Shown here: piece by piece, positions 36,546-46,313 of the stretch | How the letters are laid out: each line of letters starts with the position of its first letter | Position numbering within the stretch: position 1 is the stretch's first letter | NCBI RefSeq assembly: GCF_003074055.1 | Contig: NZ_CP029043.1 | Location: 2,410,501-2,474,500 of the forward strand | Length of the DNA: 64,000 bases | Origin: Streptomyces nigra | GTDB taxonomy: Bacteria > Actinomycetota > Actinomycetes > Streptomycetales > Streptomycetaceae | Direction of reading: 5' to 3' | Program-made: the position numbers and the translations under genes | The notes under the pieces: generated by a model | What the model was told of the DNA's origin: nothing | Database searches by the model: none | What the model saw: only the letters and a program-made list of their open reading frames with translations

Positions 36546-37487
36546 ATGAGCTACAACCAGCCGGGCCCGTACGGCGGGCAGCCCCAGCAGCCCGGTCCGT
36601 ACGGCCAGCCGGGTCCGTACGGCCAGCAGCCGCAGGCACCCCAGCCCGGCTACGGCTACCCCCAGCAGGCGCCGCCGGCCCAGCCGGGCTACGGCTACCC
36701 GCAGGCACCCCAGGGTGTCCCCCCGCAGCAGCCCCCCTACGGCCAGCAGCCGTACGGCATGCCCCAGCCCCCGCAGCCGTCCGGCGGCGGCAAGAAGACC
36801 GGCCTGATCCTGGGCGCGGTGGCGGTCGTGGCGGCGATCGGCGTGGGCGCGTACTTCCTGCTGGGCAGCGGTGGCGGCGCGGCCGGCGTGGAGGACGACG
36901 GCGCGCACAAGTTGGCGACGCCGGAGAAGCTGCTCAGCGACTACACGCGGGCGACAAAGACCGGCGAGAACCTCGGCGGCTCCACCGACACCGCCGAGGA
37001 CATGGAGAAGAGCGGCGTCAAGAACGGCAAGAGCGTCGTCGGCGTCTACTCCACGGCGGACCTGAGCGGTTACGACCCCAGCGACCCGAGCACGGCGCCG
37101 GACCTGACCGAACTCGCGAGCGCGAAGGGCATCACCTACTTCGGCGCCTACGGCGAGATCGAGGACCCCGAGGCGGCGCTGGACAAGTTCTTCGCCGACT
37201 TCAAGAAGTCGGCCGACGAGGACAGCTCCTCCTCGTCCCAGGCGGGGAAGTCCAAGTTGGTGGGTGAGGCCGAGTCCGTCGACCTCGACGGCGCGGTCAT
37301 GAAGTGCCAGGCCGTCCAGGGCACGGACTTGGTGAGCAAGAAGGAGAAGACGGACTGGTTCTGCGCCTGGGCCGACTACAGCACCATCGCGATGGTGTCA
37401 CCGGGTGACGCCACCCAGGGCATCACCAAGGACGTGGCCGTGGACATCACGTCGAAGGTCCGGTCGGAGATCCGCGTCAAGGCCTGA
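36546..37487 (+). CDS. Membrane-anchored protein with PGQY-rich cytoplasmic N-terminus
   Basis: A 313-residue protein. The first 85 residues are a low-complexity Pro/Gly/Gln/Tyr region with repeats of GPYGQ and PGYGYPQ, found in many Streptomyces membrane proteins. A single membrane helix follows (TGLILGAVAVVAAIGVGAYF). The outer domain of about 200 residues has two cysteines (VMKCQAV, WFCAWAD) that could form a disulphide, plus a serine-rich loop. I do not recognise the fold. The ATG at 36546 follows GGAGGGG. It is convergent with clpX and shares the hairpin at 37505-37536. Confidence 0.85.
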   Translation: MSYNQPGPYGGQPQQPGPYGQPGPYGQQPQAPQPGYGYPQQAPPAQPGYGYPQAPQGVPPQQPPYGQQPYGMPQPPQPSGGGKKTGLILGAVAVVAAIGVGAYFLLGSGGGAAGVEDDGAHKLATPEKLLSDYTRATKTGENLGGSTDTAEDMEKSGVKNGKSVVGVYSTADLSGYDPSDPSTAPDLTELASAKGITYFGAYGEIEDPEAALDKFFADFKKSADEDSSSSSQAGKSKLVGEAESVDLDGAVMKCQAVQGTDLVSKKEKTDWFCAWADYSTIAMVSPGDATQGITKDVAVDITSKVRSEIRVKA

Positions 37488-37504
37488 CGCAGCACCGGAA
37501 CGAC

Positions 37505-37536
37505 GGAAGGGCCCGGTCGGTCGACCGGGCCCTTCC
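37505..37536. terminator. Bidirectional terminator between the membrane protein and clpX
   Basis: A perfect 14-bp stem (37505-37518 with 37523-37536) with a 4-nt loop lies between two convergent genes, 18 bp and 21 bp from their stops. Confidence 0.9.
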
Positions 37537-37556
37537 CTGTTGGTCCGTGGTGGCGG

Positions 37557-38840
<1,284 letters not shown>

Positions 38841-38925
38841 GGTGTGCTTCCCCTTCGCCGTGGAGACGACTGGACATCGAGTCCAGCGGCTCCTGGTGCT
38901 GCCTTATGTCGACGGTACCTTGCCT

Positions 38926-38944
38926 GGGCCCCCGTTCGGGCCCC
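38926..38944 (-). terminator. Possible hairpin in the clpP2-clpX gap
   Basis: A short GC hairpin (gggccc and gggccc arms around ccgttc) lies between clpP2 and clpX. Another small stem is at 38871-38888. Either may terminate part of the clpP1P2 transcript. Confidence 0.4.
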
Positions 38945-39017
38945 CCTTGGCGCGGTTCACTTTGACGTGCACCATCCCAAACCGTGCCAAGGGGCAGCAG
39001 ACAATACCGGGTCCGCG

Positions 39018-39698
39018 TCAGCGAACGTCGGCGTTGTTCATCTTCCGGGTGGAGATGATCTGGTCGATCAGCCCGTACGACAGCGCGTCCTCGGCCGTGA
39101 GGATCTTGTCACGCTCGATGTCCTCGCGGATCTTCTCGATCGGCGTGGTGGAGTGCTTGGCCAGCATCTCCTCCAGCTGCGCCCGCATCCGGAGGATCTC
39201 GTTGGCGGCGATCTCCAGGTCGGAGACCTGACCCCGGCCGGTCTCGCTGTACGGCTGGTGGATCAGCACACGGGCGTTGGGCAGCGCCATGCGCTTGCCG
39301 GGCGTACCGGCGGCCAGCAGGATGGCCGCGGCGGAGGCCGCCTGGCCCATGCAGACCGTCTGGACGTCCGGCTTCACGAACTGCATCGTGTCGTAGATCG
39401 CCGTGAGCGCGGTGAAGGAGCCACCGGGGCTGTTGATGTAGACCGAGATGTCCCGGTCGGGGTCCATCGACTCCAGGCACAGCAGCTGCGCCATGACGTC
39501 GTTGGCGGAGGCGTCGTCGATCTGGACGCCGAGGAAGATCACGCGCTCCTCGAAGAGCTTCGCGTACGGGTCGTACTCGCGGATGCCCTGCGAGGTGCGC
39601 TCGACGAACCGCGGGATCACATACCGGGACTCGGCGCGCGGGCCGGTGTACTCGGCCTCGGTGCGGGCGTACAGGCCGCTGCCGGGGAAGTCGTTCAC
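39018..39698 (-). CDS. clpP2: ATP-dependent Clp protease proteolytic subunit ClpP2
   Basis: A 226-residue serine protease subunit. The triad is visible: Ser in GQAASAAA near residue 118, His in VLIHQP near 143, and Asp in the C-terminal handle region ([16 protein letters not shown]). It has an N-terminal extension relative to ClpP1, as in Streptomyces. ClpP1 and ClpP2 form a mixed tetradecamer with ClpX or ClpC. It begins 50 bp after clpP1. Confidence 0.97.
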   Translation of the reverse strand: MNDFPGSGLYARTEAEYTGPRAESRYVIPRFVERTSQGIREYDPYAKLFEERVIFLGVQIDDASANDVMAQLLCLESMDPDRDISVYINSPGGSFTALTAIYDTMQFVKPDVQTVCMGQAASAAAILLAAGTPGKRMALPNARVLIHQPYSETGRGQVSDLEIAANEILRMRAQLEEMLAKHSTTPIEKIREDIERDKILTAEDALSYGLIDQIISTRKMNNADVR

Positions 39699-39748
39699 TG
39701 TCTGTCTCCTAGGGGCTGTGGCGGTCGGCTACGGGCGTACGGGGGGCC

Positions 39749-40369
39749 TCAGGCCGCCCCGGTGCCGCCGCCGCCCGGCATCCCGGCGGCCGTCGGGATG
39801 ACGTCGTCGATGAGGCCGTACTCCTTGGCCTCGAAGGCGTCGAACCAGCGGTCACGGTCCGAGTCGCGGGTGATCTGCTCGATCGACTGGCCCGTGTGCT
39901 GGGCGGTGAGTTCGGCCATGCGCTTCTTGGTGTGCAGCAGCCGCTCGGCGTGGATCTTGATGTCCGAGGCGGAACCGGCCAGACCGGCGGACGGCTGGTG
40001 GATCAGGATCTCGGCGTTCGGGAGCGCGAAGCGCTTGCCCGGGGTGCCCGCACTGAGCAGGAACTGCCCCATGGAGGCCGCGAGACCCATGGCGATCGTC
40101 ACGACGTCGTTCTTGATGAACTGCATGGTGTCGTAGATCGCCATACCGGCCGTGATCGAGCCGCCGGGGCTGTTGATGTACAGGTAAATGTCCTTGTCGG
40201 GGTCCGCGGCAAGGAGCAGCAGCTGTGCAGTGATCTTGTTGGCGATGTCGTCGTCGACCGGCTGGCCGAGGAAGATGATCCGCTCGTTGAGCAGCCGGTT
40301 GTAGACCTGGTCACCGAGGCCACCACCGATGGAAGGCTCACCGGCGGCGGAGGGCATCAGATTCGTCAC
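39749..40369 (-). CDS. clpP1: ATP-dependent Clp protease proteolytic subunit ClpP1
   Basis: A 206-residue ClpP subunit with Ser in GLAASMGQ near residue 98, His in ILIHQPSAG near 123 and Asp near 172 ([15 protein letters not shown]). The GTG at 40369 ([16 protein letters not shown]) follows AGGTGG and matches the Streptomyces protein; the longer frame to 40411 is not conserved. The upstream region contains an exact ClgR-type box (40502-40515). ClgR is the known activator of clpP1P2 in S. lividans. Confidence 0.97.
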   Translation of the reverse strand: MTNLMPSAAGEPSIGGGLGDQVYNRLLNERIIFLGQPVDDDIANKITAQLLLLAADPDKDIYLYINSPGGSITAGMAIYDTMQFIKNDVVTIAMGLAASMGQFLLSAGTPGKRFALPNAEILIHQPSAGLAGSASDIKIHAERLLHTKKRMAELTAQHTGQSIEQITRDSDRDRWFDAFEAKEYGLIDDVIPTAAGMPGGGGTGAA

Positions 40370-40501
40370 GTATCCACCTGCTCGTCTTACGACGGCGCCG
40401 GGCCGTCTCACGTGTCCTGCGTGGGCAACGGGGACTCCCCTGCCCTCATACTCATGGACCCTAACGCGCTGGTCCCTTCGGGGAATCCCGGAGCGGCAGG
40501 T

Positions 40502-40515
40502 GTTCGCCGGGGGCG
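40502..40515. promoter_or_regulatory. ClgR-type operator upstream of clpP1P2
   Basis: The 14 bases gttcgccgggggcg fit GTTCGCYNNNNGCG, the ClgR binding motif I recall for S. lividans clpP1 and lon promoters. It sits 133 bp upstream of the clpP1 start and downstream of the tig terminator. Confidence 0.75.
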
Positions 40516-40540
40516 TAGCGCCGGGCGGGTGAGGAGAGGC

Positions 40541-40580
40541 GGAAGGGCCCGGGGGATCGGGTGATCCTCCGGGCCCTCCC
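40541..40580 (-). terminator. Terminator after tig
   Basis: A 14-bp stem with one mismatch (gggcccgggggatc with gatcctccgggccc) and loop gggt, 35 bp past the tig stop codon. Confidence 0.85.
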
Positions 40581-40610
40581 TGGGTCCTGCTGGGCCGCTA
40601 CGGCGCCGGC

Positions 40611-42005
40611 TCAGGCCTCGGACTTGTCCTCGGCGGCCTCGTCGGCGGTGCCCTCGGCGGCCTCGACGGTCTCCGTGGCCTGCTCGACCTCGTCCTCGTC
40701 GTCCAGGTCCACGATCTCGCCGTTGGTGTCCTTGACCGTGGCCTTCTCGACCACGACGGCCAGGGCCTTGCCGCGGGCGACCTCGCCGACCAGGAGCGGA
40801 ACCTGGCCGCCCTCGACGACCGCCTGGGCGAACTGGTCGGGGGACATGCCGGAGGAGGCGGCGCGGCGCATGAGGTGCTCGGTGAGCTCCTCCTGGTTGA
40901 CGTTCAGCTTCTCCTGCTTGACGAGCTCGTCCAGGACGAACTGCGTCTTGATGCCCTTGACCGCGGCTTCCTTGGTCTCGGCGTCGAACTCCTCCTCGGT
41001 CTTGCCCTGGATCTCCAGGTACTTCGCGAGGTCGAGGCCCATCTGGCCGAGCTGGTGGTGCTCGAGGTTGTGCTTACGGGTGTTGATCTCGTCCTCGAGG
41101 AGCTTCTCGGGGACGGGCACCTCGACCATGTCCAGCAGCTTCTCCAGGACGCGCTCCTGGGCCTGCGTGGCCTGGTCGTACTGCTTCATGTTCTCGAGGC
41201 GCTTGCGGCTGTCCGCCTTGAGCTCGTCGAGGGTGTCGAACTCGGAGGCGAGCTGCGCGAAGTCGTCGTCCAGCTCGGGCAGTTCGCGGGCGGCGACCTG
41301 GGTGACCTTGACGGTGACCTCGGCCTCCTTGCCGGCCGCCGAGCCGCCCTTGAGCTCGGAGGTGAAGGTGGCCTCGCCACCGGCCTCCAGGCCCTTCACG
41401 GCGTCGTCGATGCCCTCCAGCAGCTCACCGGAGCCGATGGTGTACGAGACACCGTCGGCGATGCCGTCCTCGAGGACCTCGCCCTCGACCTTGGCCTCCA
41501 GGTCGATGGTGACGACGTCGCCGTCCTGGGCGGCGCGCTCGACCGGGGAGGTCGAGGCGAAGCGCTCGCGCAGCTGCTCGACGGACTTCTCGACGTCCTC
41601 GTCGGTGACCTCGACGGCGTCGACCTCGACCTCGATGCCGGAGAAGTCCGGGATCTCGATGGCGGGGCGGACGTCGACCTCGGCGGTGAAGTTCAGCGTC
41701 TCGCCGTCCTTCAGCTCGGTGATGTCGACCTCGGGCTGGCCCAGGACGTCGATCTCGGCCTCGTTGACGGCCTCGGTGTAGAACTTCGGAAGCGCGTCGT
41801 TGACGGCCTCCTCCAGCACGGCGCCGCGGCCGAACCGCTGGTCGATGACGCGGGCCGGGATCTTGCCCTTGCGGAAGCCCTTCACCGTGACCTGCTGGTT
41901 GATCTTCTTGTACGCCGCGTCGAGGCTGTCCTTGAGCTCCTCGAAGGGCACCTCGACAGTGAGCCGAACCCGGGTCGGGTTCAGGGTCTCCACGGCGCTC
42001 TTCAC
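40611..42005 (-). CDS. tig: Trigger factor
   Basis: A 464-residue ribosome-bound chaperone and prolyl isomerase. The ribosome-docking signature appears as [10 protein letters not shown] near residue 41. The FKBP-like PPIase domain is around 155-240 and the helical chaperone arms follow. The C-terminal 40 residues are Glu/Asp-rich. The GTG at 42005 ([14 protein letters not shown]) has an AAGGAGACC site. The frame remains open to 42302 across the tRNA-Pro gene, which is not coding. Confidence 0.97.
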   Translation of the reverse strand: MKSAVETLNPTRVRLTVEVPFEELKDSLDAAYKKINQQVTVKGFRKGKIPARVIDQRFGRGAVLEEAVNDALPKFYTEAVNEAEIDVLGQPEVDITELKDGETLNFTAEVDVRPAIEIPDFSGIEVEVDAVEVTDEDVEKSVEQLRERFASTSPVERAAQDGDVVTIDLEAKVEGEVLEDGIADGVSYTIGSGELLEGIDDAVKGLEAGGEATFTSELKGGSAAGKEAEVTVKVTQVAARELPELDDDFAQLASEFDTLDELKADSRKRLENMKQYDQATQAQERVLEKLLDMVEVPVPEKLLEDEINTRKHNLEHHQLGQMGLDLAKYLEIQGKTEEEFDAETKEAAVKGIKTQFVLDELVKQEKLNVNQEELTEHLMRRAASSGMSPDQFAQAVVEGGQVPLLVGEVARGKALAVVVEKATVKDTNGEIVDLDDEDEVEQATETVEAAEGTADEAAEDKSEA

Positions 42006-42211
42006 GGTTCGGTCTCCTTGTGGCTGACTTCTCGGGTTCTGCCGGCACCAGACCGGTCCGGCGGATTCGCCGCCCGGAGGACTTCGTGGGTTACGGAGAG
42101 ACACACGGGCGTGCAGCTTGCATAGTAACGGCAGCGAGGACACGGCCCCAAAGGCGATCATCGGCCGTGATCGCACGAGGTGGCCGTGCGGAGGCCGGCG
42201 GTGACCGGTCG

Positions 42212-42288
42212 TGGTCGGGGTGGCGGGATTTGAACCCACGGCCTTCCGCTCCCAAAGCGGACGCGCTACCAAGCTGCGCCACACCCCG
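42212..42288 (-). tRNA. tRNA-Pro (TGG)
   Basis: The minus strand folds into a full cloverleaf: acceptor CGGGGTG with CACCCCG, anticodon loop TTTGGGA (anticodon TGG), T-loop TTCGAAT, discriminator A at 42215. The next three bases are CCA, so the 3' end is encoded, unlike most Streptomyces tRNAs. Confidence 0.97.
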
Positions 42289-42419
42289 TGCTGGTGCGAC
42301 ACGTAGGGTACATGCCCGAAGTCGGCGTGGCCTCCGCATTCCCGGGGTGTGCGACGAGGGGCGCCGACCCGCTACGATGCCTTCAGTGCCGCGGTCCCGG
42401 ACCTGCGGCGCGTCGCTGT

Positions 42420-42490
42420 GCGGGCGTAGCTCAATGGTAGAGCCCTAGTCTTCCAAACTAGCTACGCGGGTTCGATTCCCGTCGCCCGCT
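42420..42490 (+). tRNA. tRNA-Gly (TCC)
   Basis: A 71-nt cloverleaf with acceptor GCGGGCG with CGCCCGC, anticodon stem CTAGT with ACTAG, loop CTTCCAA (anticodon TCC), T-loop TTCGATT and discriminator T. CCA is not encoded. Its 3' half is the attachment site of the adjacent element remnant and is duplicated at 45757. Confidence 0.97.
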
Positions 42491-42554
42491 CTGAACGGCT
42501 CAGGGCCAGGCCGGAGGGTTCCTCCTCCGCCTGGCCCTGGTCGTTTTGCGGGGC
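42449..42554 (+). repeat. attL: direct repeat covering tRNA-Gly 3' half and terminator
   Basis: These 106 bp recur at 45757-45862 with two mismatches (42494 a/t and 42548 g/c). The first 45 bp are identical and begin at the tRNA anticodon loop, the usual crossover zone for tyrosine integrases. This copy keeps the tRNA whole. Confidence 0.92.
42501..42539 (+). terminator. tRNA-Gly terminator
   Basis: A hairpin of about 15 bp with one bulge (cagggccaggc-c-ggag with ctccgcctggccctg) followed by tcgtttt lies 10 bp after the tRNA. It is duplicated at 45809-45847. Confidence 0.85.
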
Positions 42555-42559
42555 TGTGT

Positions 42560-43516
42560 TCAGCCCGCCGTGCCCCCTGCGTGCCCCTTCGGTCTGCGCC
42601 CCCTGTCGACCAGGCCGCTCAGCGCCTCGGCGATCAGCCGGTCACGGTCGGCGCTCGCGTGCTGATAGATCAGCGCGGCCCGCGCGGTGCTGTGGCCCAT
42701 TCGCGCCATCAGCTCACGCGTGCTGGCTCCCGTGGACGCCGCCAGGGTGTTGCCCGTATGCCGAAGATCATGGAAGTGCAGGCCCTTGACCCCTGCCGAC
42801 TCGCACGCCTTGTGCCACAGCCGGTTGAAGTGGTTCCGACGCGGGGTCGCGCCCTTGGCCCCGACGAAGACGCGGCCGACCGCTCCAGGCTCGGCGTAGC
42901 GCTCCAGGTGGTCACGGATGTCCGGCACGATGACGCTCGGGATCGAAACCGTCCGTTTTCCGGCAGCGCTCTTGGGCGCTTTGATCTCACGCTCGCCATT
43001 GTTCAGCTCGGTGACCGCGCGGCGGACCCGCAGGGCGCCGGCCTCCAGGTCGAGGTCCCGGCGGTGGAGCCCGATCAGCTCGCCCCAGCGCAGACCGAGG
43101 AACCCGGCCATCAGCACGAGCACCCGGTAGCGCGGCTGGATCGCGTCGGCCAGGTCGTAGACCTCCTGAACCGTGGCGGTGGGGCGCTCCGGAGTGTGCA
43201 CGGTGCTGGCGCCCTGGATGGTGCACGGGTTGCGCCGGATCATCTGGTCGGCGACCGCCGTGCCCAGGATCGCCCTCAGCAGGGCGTACGCCTTGGCGAC
43301 CGTCGTCGGGCCGGTCCCGGAGGCGAGCTTGTCCGCACGCCAGCGCCGCACGAACGGGGGCGAGATGTCGGTGACGTTGACGTTCCCGAAGGTCGGCTCC
43401 AGGTGGTGCCGCAGCAGCGAGCCGTTGGGTACCGCGCGCGGAGCGCTGAGGTCCTCCTGGCCAGCCCGGGAGACCTCACCGACCTCCGCGCCCACAGTTC
43501 GCATCGAGCGGGCCAA
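42560..43516 (-). pseudogene. Tyrosine-family integrase, N-terminally truncated
   Basis: A 318-residue frame containing a complete catalytic domain of a tyrosine recombinase: Arg in GLRWGELIGLH near residue 140, HDLRHTG near 250, GHS near 272 and the nucleophile Tyr in ALIYQHAS near 285. The core-binding domain begins abruptly at LLRHHLEPTFGNVNV, and the preceding 35 residues are not integrase-like. Full relatives are 370-420 residues with an arm-binding domain that is missing here. It would normally catalyse recombination between attP and the tRNA-Gly attB. It ends 5 bp from the attL repeat. Confidence 0.85.
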
Positions 43517-43668
43517 GCAACGGGAAGCGTCAGCGGCGCCGGGGCTTTCCCTGGGGCCGCCTCGGGGCCGTCAGACAGTTGTCAGCCAGTCAGCCACGAC
43601 CGAGCAGACAACCGTCCGCAACTCGGTTGCTTGTCCACCGTTAGTCGATGACATGGCGGGGACGGGGG

Positions 43669-44991
43669 TCAGTCCGTGGCGATCAATAGGTCCCCGCTGC
43701 CGTCTCGCCAGCTGATGCTCACCGCGCCGTCGGCGGTGTCGCGGACGTTGAGTTTCTCGAAATCGTCGGTTTCGTCCGGCGCGGTCATGGCCGGCAGCCG
43801 CAGGGTGTGGAGCAGGTGCCCAGTGCCCGCGTCGAGGATGAGCAGGTCGGCATGCACGCGGCGACCTGCGTCTGCCGCGGTGAGGAAGGGCTGGCGTACG
43901 ACGTATACCCGGCCGTCGGCGATCTTGGGGAACCCGTACTCCTGGCCGGTTGGCGCCCGCAGCTGCCAGGAAGGTTGGCCGTCCAGGGTGTTGTAGGCGC
44001 GCAGGAGTGTGTCGTGGTCTTCGGAGCCGTCTTTCGGGTCGGTGGCGGACAGTACGGTGCCGCTGCCTGCGGCGACCACGTCCCACTCATCCAGGGGGAG
44101 CGTGGCGCGTGGAGAGATCCTTTGACGGTTCATGTCAAGCAACTGGATGGTCTGCGGGCGGTCCGGGTCCGGGGCGATCAGCGTGTGCCCGTCACCCCAG
44201 GCCGTCAGCTCGGGGTCCACGGTGCGCTGCTGCCAGAGGATCTTGCCCGTGCGGTTGTCGACCCCGAACAGAAGGCCGTACTCGTCCCGGTCGTCGCGAC
44301 CCGACGCATTGCACATCACGTGGACGGCGTACAGGTGGTTCGGCAGGGCGTGCACGGAATGGAGGAATACCTCGGGACACGACTCAGGCGTCTTCAGCGT
44401 CCACAGACTCCGGCCACCACGCTCGTCGAAGGCGCGCACGGCGCCGAGATCCTCGGTGACGGCCCGGCCGCCGACGAGCTCCACGGACCGATAGCGGTCG
44501 CCAGCTCGAATCTCGGTATGCCACAGCAGCTTGCCCGTGCGCAGATCGATGGCTACGAGCTTCCCGTCGGTGAAGCGGGCTACCACGGTGCGTTCCGACA
44601 CCCCGAACGACCACACAGCAGGGTTGTTCGAGTCCCGGCGCTCGTAGCGCCAGTACTCCTTGCCGGTCCGCAGGTTCAGCGCCGCCATGCCGGAATCCGT
44701 CCACCGTAGGGACAGTCCGTGCACCAAGGCCTGCTCACCCCCCGCCCGGCGCATGACGTGTTCAGGCGCGACTGGGGCCTCGGCGGCGAACGCGGCGGGA
44801 AAGGGGCCGTGGGCTCCAGTGAACACGTCCCGTGACTCGTACCAGTCCACCAGCCCACCGATCGCGAGGAGGAGCAGCACGATGTACACACCCCACACCC
44901 AGCCGCGGGCCATCTGCACGTCTGCCTGGCTCGGAACAGGCCTGCCCGATCCCCCCGACAGTCCCACCCCTGGTTCTCCCAGCAAATTCAT
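43669..44991 (-). CDS. Membrane-anchored PQQ-like beta-propeller protein
   Basis: About 440 residues. A single membrane helix (WGVYIVLLLLAIGGLVDWY) follows a 25-residue cytoplasmic lead. The rest, outside the cell, is a PQQ-type propeller with repeats like LNLRTGKEYWRYE, IDLRTGKLLWHTE and VDNRTGKILWQQR (about six blades). It is related in design to the sensor part of the Ser/Thr kinase at 47122-49257, but lacks a kinase. It is inside the integrated element and its G+C is slightly lower than its neighbours. The ATG at 44991 is uncertain; the frame runs to 45099. Confidence 0.8.
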   Translation of the reverse strand: MNLLGEPGVGLSGGSGRPVPSQADVQMARGWVWGVYIVLLLLAIGGLVDWYESRDVFTGAHGPFPAAFAAEAPVAPEHVMRRAGGEQALVHGLSLRWTDSGMAALNLRTGKEYWRYERRDSNNPAVWSFGVSERTVVARFTDGKLVAIDLRTGKLLWHTEIRAGDRYRSVELVGGRAVTEDLGAVRAFDERGGRSLWTLKTPESCPEVFLHSVHALPNHLYAVHVMCNASGRDDRDEYGLLFGVDNRTGKILWQQRTVDPELTAWGDGHTLIAPDPDRPQTIQLLDMNRQRISPRATLPLDEWDVVAAGSGTVLSATDPKDGSEDHDTLLRAYNTLDGQPSWQLRAPTGQEYGFPKIADGRVYVVRQPFLTAADAGRRVHADLLILDAGTGHLLHTLRLPAMTAPDETDDFEKLNVRDTADGAVSISWRDGSGDLLIATD

Positions 44992-45375
44992 CCGTCGCAC
45001 CACAACAGCCCCCCCACAGGCCCTGCCCCTTGTCACCCCGACCGGGTGGCTCAGCTCCCATTCAGGAGCCGCGTAAGAGTACAGGTCTCCGCAGCTCACA
45101 CCGGCAACCGCCCAACCTCGCTCCTAATGCGGGGCTCTGGCGCCGAGGGCCGTGATCCGGCACTACCTGAGGCCGTCCCTGGGCCGCCCGAAGACGGCCC
45201 ACGACGACAGACGATGACAGTTGTCGACGGCTCTGCCCCTGCTCAGAGACGGCGCCTTGGGCACCGCCGCAGGTGCTCATCCGCGAACGTAAGTCGAGGA
45301 ACTCCAGATGTCCGTCGTCTCGCCTGTCACAGGATGAAGCAGACTGCGCGCGTGGGCGCCCTAAGGGTCACGGTC
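44992..45375. other. Intergenic inside the element
   Basis: This is a divergent gap between the propeller gene and the small plus-strand gene. Several frames are open because of high G+C, but none looks coding. It may hold both promoters; I see no clear hexamers. Confidence 0.35.
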
Positions 45376-45633
45376 ATGACAAGCCCTCTTGCAGCAGCCG
45401 ACCACGTTGGCGACCGAGAAGCCTTCAGCGCCTTTCTGGCGCGTCTACGAGCGGACCATGCGGAGAATGGCGCGGCGTGGGAGAACGGGACGCTAGACGC
45501 CTTCTTGGAGGCTCTGGAAGCCTGGGTCTCGGATGCGCCCGGGTGGTACGGCAACCACGGGCAGGATCTACCGCCCCAAGGCGACTGGACGTTCTTCGCT
45601 CGCGCCCTGGATGCCGCCCAAATCTACGAGTGA
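45376..45633 (+). CDS. DUF7660-like small protein
   Basis: An 85-residue acidic protein: FSAFLARLRADHAENGAAW, then ENGTLDAFLEALEAWVSD, then PGWYGNHGQDLP and WTFFARALDAAQIYE. This pattern matches the small DUF7660 family as I remember it, which often lies near mobile or polymorphic-toxin genes and may include immunity proteins. No toxin is seen nearby. The ATG at 45376 was chosen because the conserved part starts there; the ribosome binding site is weak. It is cargo of the integrated element. Confidence 0.7.
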   Translation: MTSPLAAADHVGDREAFSAFLARLRADHAENGAAWENGTLDAFLEALEAWVSDAPGWYGNHGQDLPPQGDWTFFARALDAAQIYE

Positions 45634-45756
45634 GGCCGTGCCCCCGACGTGCCCGACGGGACAGCAAGTAGCGGGGAGCCTCGGGGAACAGCGGGGGGCG
45701 AGCCGGGAACGCGCAGGTCAGCGTCTTGCCAGCTCAGCCCGGCTCCACATGCGCGA

Positions 45757-45862
45757 TCTTCCAAACTAGCTACGCGGGTTCGATTCCCGTCGCCCGCTCT
45801 GTACGGCTCAGGGCCAGGCCGGAGGGTTCCTCCTCCGCCTGGCCCTGGTCGTTTTCCGGGGC
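45757..45862 (+). repeat. attR: second copy of the tRNA-Gly direct repeat
   Basis: This copy of 42449-42554 (104 of 106 bases identical) contains the tRNA-Gly from the anticodon loop to the discriminator without a 5' half, then the duplicated tRNA terminator. It marks the chromosomal end of the element and lies 8 bp from the stop of the VOC gene, for which the copied terminator may now serve. Confidence 0.92.
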
Positions 45863-45870
45863 GGTCCCGG

Positions 45871-46281
45871 TCAGGCTCGGCCTGGCCAGGTCGGGCCGTC
45901 CTCGGTCCAGACGACGCCCTTGTTGCGGCACAGGCAGAAGGGGTGGCCGATCGGGTCCGTGTAGACCTGCCAGCCGTAGCCCTCGGGGCCGATGAAGTCC
46001 TGCCGCAGGGTGGCGCCCAGGGCGAGGACGCGGCGCTGCTCGGGCTCGATCTCGTCCACCTCGAAGTCGAGGTGGAACTGCTTGGGGTGCTCGCTGTCGG
46101 GCCACTGCGGGGCGCGGTAGTCGTCCACCCGGATGAACGCCAGCTCGATCTCGCCGAACCGGATGCCGGCCCACTCCTCGGTGCTGCCCTCTTTGATGGG
46201 ACGGCCGGTCACCTCGGAGTAGAAGGCCGCCAGCTTCATCGTGTCCGGGCAGTCGATGATGAAATCGGTCAGTCGCAGCAT
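45871..46281 (-). CDS. VOC (glyoxalase-like) family protein
   Basis: A 136-residue protein with paired beta-alpha-beta-beta-beta modules. FIIDCPDTMKLAAFYSEVTG and FHLDFEVDE are typical of the Glyoxalase_6 subgroup. The usual first metal-binding histidine is replaced (DFIIDC), so a metal-dependent reaction is uncertain. Related proteins act as lyases, dioxygenases or antibiotic-binding proteins. It borders the attR repeat. Confidence 0.85.
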   Translation of the reverse strand: MLRLTDFIIDCPDTMKLAAFYSEVTGRPIKEGSTEEWAGIRFGEIELAFIRVDDYRAPQWPDSEHPKQFHLDFEVDEIEPEQRRVLALGATLRQDFIGPEGYGWQVYTDPIGHPFCLCRNKGVVWTEDGPTWPGRA

Positions 46282-46313
46282 TCCGTGATCTTGGCACAGG
46301 GCCCCCGCCGCGG

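Larger units (their letters stand above)
42491..45862. mobile_element. Remnant of a tRNA-Gly-integrated element
   Basis: About 3.3 kb is bounded by the 106-bp att repeats. It starts with an integrase gene whose C-terminal end faces the intact tRNA, the standard layout of actinobacterial integrative elements. There are no excisionase, replication or transfer genes, and the integrase lacks its N-terminus, so it is probably fixed. Remaining cargo is a propeller protein and a small DUF7660-like protein. Confidence 0.85.

Noticed and set aside
45046..45375. N-terminal extension of the DUF7660-like gene
   Set aside because: The frame is open but Arg/Pro-rich and unrelated to the family; the conserved part begins near 45376.
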